In this document: positions 1 through 6,445 of the stretch, one piece after another
Position numbering within the stretch: position 1 is the stretch's first letter
Layout of the letters: each line of letters opens with the position of its first letter
Assembly: GCA_039024295.1 (NCBI GenBank)
Contig: JBCDIQ010000317.1
Coordinates: forward strand, 1-6,961
Source of the DNA: JBCDIQ01 sp039024295
GTDB lineage: Bacteria > Bacteroidota > Bacteroidia > J057
Length of the DNA stretch: 6,961 nt
Reading direction: 5' to 3'
Position numbers and translations under genes: made by a program
Notes under the pieces: generated by a model
Told to the model about the DNA's origin: nothing
The model's input: the letters and a program-made list of their open reading frames with translations, nothing else
The model's database searches: none

Positions 1-42
1 AAAAAATACTAATTAAGATAATTAAAATTTTTGTAAAATTTA

Positions 43-56
43 ATTATTGCAATAAT
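43..56. repeat. 14-bp perfect palindrome ATTATTGCAATAAT
   Basis: The two 7-bp halves (ATTATTG and CAATAAT) are exact reverse complements with no spacer, in strongly AT-rich DNA about 310 bp before the first operon gene. It could be a dimeric regulator site, but such palindromes arise by chance in AT-rich sequence, and the distance from position 365 argues against direct control unless the transcript starts far upstream. Confidence 0.35.
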
Positions 57-270
57 GGATATGAATATTCGCTTCCTTCTCAATGAGTAGTTTTTTGTGA
101 AAGGTTCTACACCACGGACTCTTTCTGAAACCAATATCGAGCTAATTCCTATCCATTCAGGCAACAAAATCAAAGGTTTACACGATGTACAGTCAAAGGA
201 AATGACAAAATGTATATGTTTAGGAGCAGAAAAAAATCAAGTCGAAACAGCCAAATTGTTTTTTGACTGA
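55..270 (+). other. possible interrupted short reading frame (weak)
   Basis: An ATG at 55 opens an 11-codon frame ending in TAG at 88-90. The same frame continues without another stop to TGA at 268-270. A GTG at 97 would give 57 aa, starting VKGSTPRTLSETN and ending VETAKLFFD. The composition is protein-like, with mixed charge and two Cys in a CIC motif, but I recognise no family and see no ribosome binding site. It could be the remnant of a gene killed by the TAG, a small real protein starting at GTG, or chance. Confidence 0.2.
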
Positions 271-364
271 TCCTTACTTTCCTGAAATGATACGCTACCG
301 TTAAAAACTACTCCAAATGGCCTAAAATCGCGAACAAAGTCTCTTTCCACAAAAAGTTTAGAAA

Positions 365-1906
365 ATGTCTCAAGCCCGATTAGTTTTTTTTATCGCTGCA
401 ATGTTATTGCTGTTTGTTGGTACTGGTTGTCAAAATGATCAGCCAGGCCCTTCCATGTCCCTAGAAGTTTCTGGATTTCCAGACAGTGTGAATGTGATCA
501 TGGAGCAGAACTGTGCCATCAGCGGTTGCCACGTAGGCGCAAATCCTCCATCAGACCTCAACTTGGAGTCATGGACACAAATGCATGATGGATCTGATTT
601 TGGCACTGTGGCTATTCCTGGTTGGCCAGATTGGTCACATGTGTTCATGCATAGCAATACCTTCGAAGAACTTGGTGTACGTGCCCTGCCGCCAATGCCG
701 TTTAATTCGGATGATCAACTGACCCGGCAGCAGGTCCGAACCCTTCGCAACTGGATCAATGATGGAGTACTGAGTGACAAAGGTGAATCCTATTGGGCGC
801 ACCGAAGGACAACCTCCGAAGGGAAAGGCTTCTTTCTGTGTGCAGGAAGTGACCTATTTGCAGTTACTGACCTGGAATCCAATCTGATCATGGATTATGT
901 TTCCGTGGGCAATAACCCCGCCGCCAACGAGGCGCCTCACTTCATCGTTTCTTCTCCAGATAACCAATACGTGTATATTACTTTGCTTACAAGTGGGGAT
1001 TCCGCAGCTGCCGGTTCAGCAGTGGTCGAAAAATACCGGACGGATAATTACCAGTTGGCAGGTCGCGTTTTTGTTGACCCCGATCCGGCGTTGATTCAGA
1101 TGAACCAGGATGGAGACCGTATGGTGGTGACCCACTGGAACAGTGCCAAAGGTCTATCTAAACTCACATTGGTAGACACCCGCACCATGGAAGTCATTGC
1201 AGAAGCCACAGGTGATGGAACCTTCCTCTCAAGGCCCCATGGAATGGCTGCTACGCCTGATCTGAGCACGTTGTATGTAGTTGCCAATACAGGCAATTAC
1301 TACAGTAAAATCACTATCCTGGATGATAGGTTTGATCCAGATGATGAAAAAATCCGTATTGATCCGTCTGTGCGCCGACTGAGTGAATCCGACCTATACA
1401 AGCCTTACCATTGCCTGCTAATCCCCGAAAAAAATATGTTTTTCGTTTCCTGTAATCATAAAGATATCAATGATGTACGGGTATTTGATACGCGAAATGA
1501 CAGCCTGATTGCCATTATTAAGACAGGTGAATTACCCCGTTTGATGGACTACGACCCTCAAAGTAACCGGCTGTTTGTTGCCTGTGGAAACGAAGAGAAT
1601 TTTGCTGAGCAAGGTTCCCTGAAAGGCTGTGTTTCAGTAATTGACGTTGCCTCCCTGACATTGGAAAAGAAAATCTTCCGGATTGGCCAGCGGCCCCACG
1701 GTATCAAGGTTGATCCTAAACGTAGACGCCTGTATGTCTCTACAGAAAACAACGGTGGGGAAGACCCCCCTCACCACTTCATTGAGGGCCAAGGAGCAGG
1801 TGTACCCGGAAAATACAATGTCATAGACCTCAACACCCTTGAGGTAATTGAAGATATGGAAACGGAGGTGCCAGTTTCGCCCAACCAATTGGTACTGATT
1901 CCTTAG
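365..1906 (+). CDS. lipoprotein: PSCyt1-like cytochrome c domain fused to YVTN beta-propeller (copy 1)
   Basis: This 513-aa protein is probably an outer-membrane or periplasm-facing redox lipoprotein; its substrate is unknown. Residues 1-21 are a lipoprotein signal peptide ending FVGTGC, with Cys22 as the lipidation site. Residues about 38-140 form a small cytochrome c domain. Its haem motif is CAISGCH (Cys50, Cys55, His56), a C-x4-C-H variant of the usual C-x2-C-H. It is followed by the PSCyt1-like signature LNLESW, then IPGWPDWSHVFMHS, then PPMP with Met111 as likely sixth ligand, and a closing LRNWINDG helix. Residues about 155-513 are a YVTN-type beta-propeller with recurring P-H-x-x-x-x-P-D-type blade motifs (PHFIVSSPD at 191, PHGMAATPD at 291, RPHGIKVDP at 443). 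Histidines 192, 257, 292, 349, 445, 470 and 471 are conserved in the paralog at 2545-4071. The ATG at 365 places the signal peptide correctly. It is the first gene of a three-gene operon. Confidence 0.93.
   Translation: MSQARLVFFIAAMLLLFVGTGCQNDQPGPSMSLEVSGFPDSVNVIMEQNCAISGCHVGANPPSDLNLESWTQMHDGSDFGTVAIPGWPDWSHVFMHSNTFEELGVRALPPMPFNSDDQLTRQQVRTLRNWINDGVLSDKGESYWAHRRTTSEGKGFFLCAGSDLFAVTDLESNLIMDYVSVGNNPAANEAPHFIVSSPDNQYVYITLLTSGDSAAAGSAVVEKYRTDNYQLAGRVFVDPDPALIQMNQDGDRMVVTHWNSAKGLSKLTLVDTRTMEVIAEATGDGTFLSRPHGMAATPDLSTLYVVANTGNYYSKITILDDRFDPDDEKIRIDPSVRRLSESDLYKPYHCLLIPEKNMFFVSCNHKDINDVRVFDTRNDSLIAIIKTGELPRLMDYDPQSNRLFVACGNEENFAEQGSLKGCVSVIDVASLTLEKKIFRIGQRPHGIKVDPKRRRLYVSTENNGGEDPPHHFIEGQGAGVPGKYNVIDLNTLEVIEDMETEVPVSPNQLVLIP
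512..532 (+). other. C-x4-C-H haem-binding motif in copy 1
   Basis: The codons encode CAISGCH (residues 50-56). Canonical c-type haem sites are CxxCH; four intervening residues are a known but less common variant, and haem attachment through it is inferred. The surrounding PSCyt1-like context, including the downstream MP ligand motif and the W-I-N-D-G helix, supports a real haem site. The second copy has the same spacing. Confidence 0.75.
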
Positions 1907-1940
1907 CTTTTTTGAGGTATTTTCACAGCTAAAGCGGAGT

Positions 1941-2516
1941 ATGAAACATTGGATAGGCCAAATCTGTGGATTGATGTGTTGTTTGTTGGTAATAACAGGC
2001 TGTTTCAACCTGCGTCCAGTGGAGCCTCCTGGAACGGGGAATTCTGACTGGGTAAGCCCCACAGATTACCCCATTCTGCTGGAAAACCTCCGAAACGCGC
2101 TTGCTCAGGGGAATACCCAGAACTACCTTCGGTGTTTCAACCAGGAAAACCTCCAGTTTCAACCTGCACCTTCCTTGCTGAATGACAATGAATCCATTTG
2201 GCGCAACTGGTCTTTACAAGATGAGCAGGCCTATTTCGACAACATGCTTGCCGACCTTGAAACCAGTTCTGGTAATTCACTCAGTCTTATTGAACAAGAC
2301 CTGCAAGATGTGAGTGCAGACTCCCTGCGCTACGTAGGTGCTTATACCCTTAGGATCAACCACAAGGATACCGCCCTTACCCAAGAATTTACAGGGCGTA
2401 TGCAGCTTGTCATGGAGCTGAACGAATTCAATGAATGGGCCATCCGTCGCTGGGTAGACATCGAGGTAAACGAAGATTCCAGCTGGAGTTTGTTGAAGCT
2501 GCGGTATGTGCAGTAG
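1941..2516 (+). CDS. small lipoprotein of unknown function, possibly NTF2-like
   Basis: This 191-aa protein has a lipoprotein signal peptide (residues 1-20, ending LLVITG, lipidated Cys21). A proline/glycine-rich linker (about 24-40) follows. A helical stretch (about 43-66, ILLENLRNALAQGNTQNYLRC) comes before a probable alpha+beta domain. Its C-terminal half has strand-like segments with conserved-looking tryptophans (Trp166, Trp171, Trp182) and ends SWSLLKLRYVQ. A helix with an A-x-G-N turn followed by strands carrying aromatic residues recalls the NTF2-like/SnoaL fold, but I cannot confirm it. I recognise no catalytic motif. The gene sits 34 bp after copy 1 and 28 bp before copy 2, so it is almost certainly co-transcribed, and its place between the two cytochrome-propeller genes suggests a partner or assembly role. 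GGAG at 1936-1939 is too close to the ATG to be a normal ribosome binding site. Confidence 0.87.
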   Translation: MKHWIGQICGLMCCLLVITGCFNLRPVEPPGTGNSDWVSPTDYPILLENLRNALAQGNTQNYLRCFNQENLQFQPAPSLLNDNESIWRNWSLQDEQAYFDNMLADLETSSGNSLSLIEQDLQDVSADSLRYVGAYTLRINHKDTALTQEFTGRMQLVMELNEFNEWAIRRWVDIEVNEDSSWSLLKLRYVQ

Positions 2517-2530
2517 TTGACTTAGACATT

Positions 2531-2536
2531 AAAGGA
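2531..2536 (+). promoter_or_regulatory. probable ribosome binding site AAAGGA for copy 2
   Basis: AAAGGA ends 8 nt before the ATG at 2545, within the normal spacing range. It is the only plausible Shine-Dalgarno-like site among the genes here and supports the chosen start, which also gives a complete lipoprotein signal peptide. Confidence 0.45.
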
Positions 2537-2544
2537 ACAATACC

Positions 2545-4071
2545 ATGAGAGCCATTCTTCCAGTCTGTGGGCTAGTATTTTTCGCTATTCTCATTTGGGG
2601 ATGCCAGAGAGATACTCCCTTTAATCCCACTATCGAGGTTCAAGATTTTCCAGATAGCGTTAACCAAATCATTCAGGCCAATTGCGCAACAAGGGGCTGC
2701 CATGCAGGCAGCGATCTAGGTTCTGATCTGGACCTGACTTCCTGGACAGCCATGCACCAAGGCTCCAATTTTGGAACGGTGATGATTCCGGGTTGGCCAG
2801 ACTGGTCACATCTATTCATGCATAGCAATACCTATGAGGAGCTAGGCATTACTGCCCTGCCGGCTATGCCGTTTAATGCGGATGAATACCTCAGCCGTAC
2901 GGAGGTGCTTACCCTTAGGAACTGGATCAATGCGGGTGGTCTCAGCAAGAAAGGAGATTCTTATTGGGCGTCTCGAAGGGCGGAGACTAATGGTAAGGCC
3001 TTCATTCTGTGTGCGGGCAGCGATTTGATGGCAGTGATCGATCTTCAGACTGAGTTGGTTATGGATTTTGTGGAAGTGGGGGGAGATCCGTTATTTCCAG
3101 AAGGGCCGCATTACATAGAAATTTCACCTGATAATCAGTTTTTATACCTGACTTTTATAACCAGCGGAGATTCCCTGACAAGGGGATCGGCTATTGTTGA
3201 AAAATATGGAACTGATAATTATGCCTTGGTAGGTAGGTGTCAAGTGGATAGTGATCCTGCACTAATCGTATTGAGTCAGTCTGGTAACCGTATGGTTATT
3301 TCGCACTACAATTCTCTTCCTGCAATGGCCAAATTGACCTTGATCAATACAGAAACCATGGAAATACTCCATGAGGCTGTTGGAGATGGGACATTTCTGG
3401 CAAGTCCGCATGGGATGGCCTCGACATTTGATTTCCGTACTCTGTATGTGGGAGCTGGAAGAGGAAATTATTACACCAAAGTTTCAATTGTGGAAGATAA
3501 ATTTGATCAAGAGGATGAAAAGATAAGGATAGATCCCAGCGTTCGGCGGATCGGGGAAAATCCAGATTATGAACCTTACCATTGCTATTTATTAGAAGAT
3601 CGAAAACTATTTTTTGTGACCTGCTCACTGACCAATGATGTACGAGTATTTAATACTGAAAATGACTCGTTATTAGCTGTCATTCCTGTAGGAGAAACCC
3701 CCAGGTTAATGGACTATGACCCTGTAAGCGGCAGGATGTTTATCGCTTGCGGCAATGAAGAAAACTTTGCCGAACAGGGTTCACTTAAGGGATGTGTGAC
3801 TGTTTTAAATGTAGCTTCTCTGACAGTTGAAAAAAATATTTTCCGAATTGGCCAGAGACCTCATGGAATTCGGGTAGACCCCGAAAGGCGGCGTCTGTAC
3901 GTTTCAACTGAAAATAATGGAGGCAAAGATCCTCCTCACCATTTTGTGCCAGGTCGTGGTACCCTTCAGCCAGGAAAATTTCATGTTATAGACCTCAATA
4001 CCCTGGAGGTAATTCAGGAATTAGATACTGATTTGGCCTTTAGGCCTAATCAAATTGCCATTACCAAATAA
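2545..4071 (+). CDS. lipoprotein: PSCyt1-like cytochrome c domain fused to YVTN beta-propeller (copy 2)
   Basis: This 508-aa protein is a full-length paralog of the one at 365-1906. The signal peptide ends ILIWGC, with lipidated Cys20. The cytochrome c domain carries CATRGCH (Cys47, Cys52, His53), LDLTSW, IPGWPDWSHLFMHS and PAMP (Met108), then LRNWINAGG. The propeller spans about 152-508. Over the last 124 residues I count about 89 identities with copy 1 by hand, including an 18-residue identical run from ACGNEENF to GCV. The propeller histidines match copy 1 one for one (189, 254, 289, 346, 440, 465, 466). The main length difference is in the signal region and a two-residue loop near residue 362. 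Third codon positions look more A/T-rich than in copy 1, especially around 3400-3550. It is the last gene of the operon. A periplasmic electron-transfer or oxidoreductase role is inferred; the substrate is unknown. Confidence 0.93.
   Translation: MRAILPVCGLVFFAILIWGCQRDTPFNPTIEVQDFPDSVNQIIQANCATRGCHAGSDLGSDLDLTSWTAMHQGSNFGTVMIPGWPDWSHLFMHSNTYEELGITALPAMPFNADEYLSRTEVLTLRNWINAGGLSKKGDSYWASRRAETNGKAFILCAGSDLMAVIDLQTELVMDFVEVGGDPLFPEGPHYIEISPDNQFLYLTFITSGDSLTRGSAIVEKYGTDNYALVGRCQVDSDPALIVLSQSGNRMVISHYNSLPAMAKLTLINTETMEILHEAVGDGTFLASPHGMASTFDFRTLYVGAGRGNYYTKVSIVEDKFDQEDEKIRIDPSVRRIGENPDYEPYHCYLLEDRKLFFVTCSLTNDVRVFNTENDSLLAVIPVGETPRLMDYDPVSGRMFIACGNEENFAEQGSLKGCVTVLNVASLTVEKNIFRIGQRPHGIRVDPERRRLYVSTENNGGKDPPHHFVPGRGTLQPGKFHVIDLNTLEVIQELDTDLAFRPNQIAITK
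2683..2703 (+). other. C-x4-C-H haem-binding motif in copy 2
   Basis: The codons encode CATRGCH (residues 47-53). The two Cys and the His keep the same spacing as copy 1 although the middle residues differ (ATRG against AISG). That is what one expects if the haem ligands are under selection. Confidence 0.75.
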
Positions 4072-4155
4072 GGCCGTTGAACTATTTCTGGGCCTATTTT
4101 GCCAAGAACCTGAATTGGCCTCTGCTGCTTCTTACTTTATCTTACAAGAACTTAA

Positions 4156-4187
4156 CCCCTGGAAAAGGACCTGCCCTCTTAAGGGGG
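4156..4187. terminator. weak candidate stem-loop between convergent genes
   Basis: CCCCT at 4156-4160 can pair with AGGGG at 4182-4186. A competing small hairpin, CCCT-CTTA-AGGG, lies inside it. The region separates the stop of copy 2 (4071) from the stop of the minus-strand T9SS gene (4194), where a terminator serving both directions would be expected. Neither strand has a proper T-run after the stem, so this is only a candidate. Confidence 0.2.
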
Positions 4188-4193
4188 TATACG

Positions 4194-5432
4194 CTATTGC
4201 TTCAGTATAGAAACTGCTCCCAATCGTGTCCCGTTAAGGCCAATGGATGTTAGGTAATAAACTCCTTTTGCCAATCCAGTAAGGGAAATTTCTCCTGAGC
4301 CTTCCGCTAAAATCAGTTGTTCGCGTACCAATTGTCCAGCAGTATTGCGCAGGAATAAGCGGGAAAGAGGCACATTTTCTACATACACCACCTCTTTCGC
4401 AGGATTAGGATACACCCGGAAAGGGGTAGAAGCCAACTCTTGCACAGAAGTAGTCGTCCCTCCTGTGAGTTCGTCCTTTAGCCTCGCCAGGAATTGGGTG
4501 TTGGTGGCTTCAAAACCAAAATATCCCCTGGACGGCCTCGGGAAATTCACGCTAAACACATTTTGAGTGGAAGGCGAAATGGAATAAATGGCCAGAGAAT
4601 CAGTTTGGTTCTGCTGAAACCCGATGAAATGGTACAGGTCCAGTCCAAAATCATAGGTGTGCAGATACCCCCACACATTTTTGTAATTCGGAATCGGGAA
4701 AAGCTGTGTGGGCACCCCTGTCAGGGAATCCAGTTGGTAAAAGTGCTGGTCTTGGTCGCTGACAAAATAATAGGCTTTCGAAGTCTCGCTGTATTCCAGC
4801 CCACGGGCAGGCTCGGGCAGGTTAACCGGAGGGGAAACATAAGTGGTCGAGTCATCTATGTCCACCCGAAAAAACCTTTTGTTTCCCTGAAAATCGGTTC
4901 CAATGAAGGCATATTGTTGTTGAGACTGGTTAAAAGTCGTCAAATAGGCATAAGGCCGATCAAAATTGGGAATGGGCATCACAGGCGTAACCATCCCCGT
5001 TGTCAGGCTGATTCGGTACAGGCTGTCCCCTTGCACAGGCAAGGCATACAATTCATCTTTCACGACCCCATACTCCAGTCCGTTAAAGGAAAATTGGTTA
5101 AAAATAGCGAGGTGCTGGTAATTGGACAGGGGCACTGTTTTCTGGGTCATGCTGTCCAGGTTCACAATTTTCAGGCTAAATCCATTGGAGAAAGTAGGAG
5201 AATCCGGGACCACGTACACATACCGCCTGCCAATCGGGTCAATGGTGATGAGGTAGGCAAAAATGGTCTGTCTGGGAAAGTCAGGGGTCAAGGAATCTCC
5301 CCCAATGATGCCGGAAGCCGGAGAAACCTGAAACAGGGTATCCAACTGGTTTTTGAGGAAGTAGCATTCCTGGGCCTGGGTAGTTCCGCCCAGTATGCAA
5401 CACACGCTTAAGAAGAGGAGGATTCTTTTCAT
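4194..5432 (-). CDS. T9SS-exported protein with propeller-like repeats and C-terminal sorting domain
   Basis: This 412-aa protein begins with a Sec signal peptide (MKRILLFLSVCCILGG, likely cleaved after the TTQAQ region near residue 21). Residues about 22-320 are beta-rich and repetitive. GLEY at 118-121 recurs as GLEY at 211-214 and GFEA at 306-309. IPNF at 154 recurs as IPNY at 247, YLTTF at 163 as YLHTY at 256, and FIG at 176 as FIG at 269, giving a period of about 93 residues. Each unit probably covers two propeller-like blades. Residues about 336-412 are a type A T9SS sorting domain: FRVYPNPAKEVVYVEN, then LFLRNTAGQLVR, ISLTGLAKGVYYL and a short end. Such domains direct export across the outer membrane by the Por system and are usually removed. 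No enzymatic residues are recognisable, so adhesion or binding is only a guess. The ATG gives a good signal peptide; no Shine-Dalgarno site is visible. Confidence 0.92.
   Translation of the reverse strand: MKRILLFLSVCCILGGTTQAQECYFLKNQLDTLFQVSPASGIIGGDSLTPDFPRQTIFAYLITIDPIGRRYVYVVPDSPTFSNGFSLKIVNLDSMTQKTVPLSNYQHLAIFNQFSFNGLEYGVVKDELYALPVQGDSLYRISLTTGMVTPVMPIPNFDRPYAYLTTFNQSQQQYAFIGTDFQGNKRFFRVDIDDSTTYVSPPVNLPEPARGLEYSETSKAYYFVSDQDQHFYQLDSLTGVPTQLFPIPNYKNVWGYLHTYDFGLDLYHFIGFQQNQTDSLAIYSISPSTQNVFSVNFPRPSRGYFGFEATNTQFLARLKDELTGGTTTSVQELASTPFRVYPNPAKEVVYVENVPLSRLFLRNTAGQLVREQLILAEGSGEISLTGLAKGVYYLTSIGLNGTRLGAVSILKQ
4518..5081 (-). repeat. two ~93-residue tandem repeats within the T9SS protein
   Basis: Unit 1 is residues about 118-210 and unit 2 about 211-305. 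Shared landmarks are G-L-E-Y, Y-x-L-D/T-S-L-T-G, P-I-P-N-F/Y, Y-L-x-T-F/Y and F-I-G. A third partial unit begins at GFEA (306), and a related element may exist near YLITID (60). The units are diverged, so this is an internal domain duplication and not recent slippage. Confidence 0.6.
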
Positions 5433-5533
5433 GAGAAGAAAGGGTAAAGAAGTTGAGGGTTAAGATGGATCGTGTGTTCGAGGAGAAAACTGGGAGAGGA
5501 GGGGATTTGTTCTGGGGACAAGTGGACTTAGGT

Positions 5534-5575
5534 TAGCCTAGCAGTTACCGAAATTGTTTATCAATGATTAGGCTA
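5534..5575. repeat. inverted repeat TAGCCTA / TAGGCTA
   Basis: Seven-base arms at 5534-5540 and 5569-5575 are exact reverse complements separated by 28 nt. On the minus strand the pair begins 5 nt after the stop of the lipoprotein gene ending at 5581 and lies upstream of the T9SS gene. It could be a 3'-end stem-loop or a regulator site for the T9SS gene. The arms are short, the loop long and there is no T-tract, so a standard intrinsic terminator is unlikely. Confidence 0.25.
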
Positions 5576-5580
5576 CTCTT

Positions 5581-6315
5581 CTATTGAACCAACCTCCGAA
5601 TTCTCACACCCAACTCCCCCTCAACCAAGTTAACCAAATACTGACAGGCATCACGAAAATTACCTACAGGGGGAGATCCTGCATCAACTTTGTGATAGGA
5701 AAATCCAGGGTTTGACCAATCTGCGGCTTCCAGTGTCCATCTGGTACCATCCAAGACAGCCCGGCTGGGAAGACTGCCCTGCAGGTTCCAAAAGAAACAA
5801 TCTTCAAGGTTACGGAATGTTTCCTCCACTTGCTCAGTGGTGATAGGATGACTGAAACTGTCTAGCCGAGTTTCGAAGTGGTCAGCTTCAGCAGGAGCTA
5901 TTGGATATGCCTTCAGGAGTTTTGCCCGGATGAAACTGGTATCTTTCCCAAGAATTAAGGTAACAGAGGCCAAAGTTCCGGTATAATCCCGGTGGTAAAT
6001 GAACCTTGCCATGGCCAATCCTTCCTGCTCAAGGCCATAATCAGGTTCTTGCAGACCTGTTAGTCGTGCCCGATGCTGGTTGAGTTCCTCTTCCAAATTA
6101 TGGGTGAAGGGAACGTGCCATTTAGGGTCGTAAGGTTGGGGTAGCCCTTTATGCATGGGGTAGAGTTGCTGCCCGTTTAGGACCATGAGGCTGTCGACGA
6201 ATCTCAAATCTTCAAGGATTTGTTTCTCCTGCTGGATACCTGATGTGTTGTGTCCTTGTGGTTGACATCCGGAGAGAAGAACAGACAGCAAGGTAAAAAT
6301 CAACATTCCTCGCAT
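5581..6315 (-). CDS. lipoprotein of unknown function
   Basis: The frame is open from 6387, but the first 24 residues (MNAQGWVQF...) would sit before the signal peptide. I therefore prefer the ATG at 6315 (MRGMLIFTLLSVLLSGC), which gives a 244-aa lipoprotein with Cys17 lipidated; ATG 6321 (MSMRGM...) is equally possible. After the signal, a charged helical segment (IQQEKQILEDLRFVDSLMVLNG) leads into an unrecognised domain. Near the C-terminus, the segment DGTRWTLEAAD...FSYHKVD, then a Cys (DACQYLVNLVEG), resembles a pattern I associate with uncharacterised Bacteroidota proteins having D-G-x-x-W-x-x-E followed by an aromatic strand. This is from memory and not verified. I see no catalytic motif or T9SS domain. 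The gap to the upstream minus-strand gene is 130 bp, so co-transcription is uncertain. No clear promoter or Shine-Dalgarno site is visible. Confidence 0.8.
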   Translation of the reverse strand: MRGMLIFTLLSVLLSGCQPQGHNTSGIQQEKQILEDLRFVDSLMVLNGQQLYPMHKGLPQPYDPKWHVPFTHNLEEELNQHRARLTGLQEPDYGLEQEGLAMARFIYHRDYTGTLASVTLILGKDTSFIRAKLLKAYPIAPAEADHFETRLDSFSHPITTEQVEETFRNLEDCFFWNLQGSLPSRAVLDGTRWTLEAADWSNPGFSYHKVDAGSPPVGNFRDACQYLVNLVEGELGVRIRRLVQ

Positions 6316-6445
6316 GGACATGTAGGTTTCTATGACTTTAGGGGACTTTGTTGGTGTTGTAAATTGAACCCAACCCTGTGCGTTCACCTATTCTTTTGGG
6401 TCCAGATGAATACGAAAGGAAGGGGTTAAATGTGATGTGAGGGCC

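Larger units (their letters stand above)
1..364. other. AT-rich leader region without a convincing gene
   Basis: This stretch precedes the cytochrome-propeller operon. The first 60 bases are almost entirely A/T and contain a perfect 14-bp palindrome at 43-56. Positions 55-270 hold an interrupted short reading frame, listed separately. Positions 271-364 should hold the operon promoter and 5' leader. I found no good match there to the Bacteroidota promoter (TTTG near -33, TAnnTTTG near -7); the closest is TACTTTCC at 275-282, which is too weak to call. No ribosome binding site is visible just before the ATG at 365, which is common in this phylum. I found no minus-strand reading frame of note. 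Confidence 0.6.

Noticed and set aside
271..364. A Bacteroidota-type promoter (TTTG ... TAnnTTTG) ahead of the operon
   Set aside because: The best -7 match, TACTTTCC, has two mismatches at the most conserved positions, and no TTTG lies at a proper distance.
1634..2162. Minus-strand open frames of 142 and 77 codons across the junction of the first two operon genes
   Set aside because: They overlap two well-supported plus-strand lipoprotein genes and their products show no domain or signal peptide.
365..4071. A nitrous oxide reductase or cytochrome cd1 nitrite reductase identity for the propeller lipoproteins
   Set aside because: There is no CuA cupredoxin domain and I recognise none of the signature sequences of either enzyme. 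Only the general architecture and histidine richness are shared.
4071..4095. AGGCC / GGCCT stem directly after the copy 2 stop as an intrinsic terminator
   Set aside because: The stem is only 5 bp with a 15-nt loop, and only a short T-run interrupted by other bases follows.
4494..5411. A 305-codon plus-strand open frame opposite the T9SS gene
   Set aside because: The minus strand has a signal peptide, internal repeats and a clear T9SS sorting domain. The plus-strand product is rich in basic residues and isolated hydrophobics, with no recognisable domain, as expected for the antisense of a real gene.
6316..6387. The upstream ATG at 6387 as the start of the minus-strand lipoprotein
   Set aside because: It would put 24 residues of mixed composition ahead of a complete lipoprotein signal peptide, which would be an unusual N-region.
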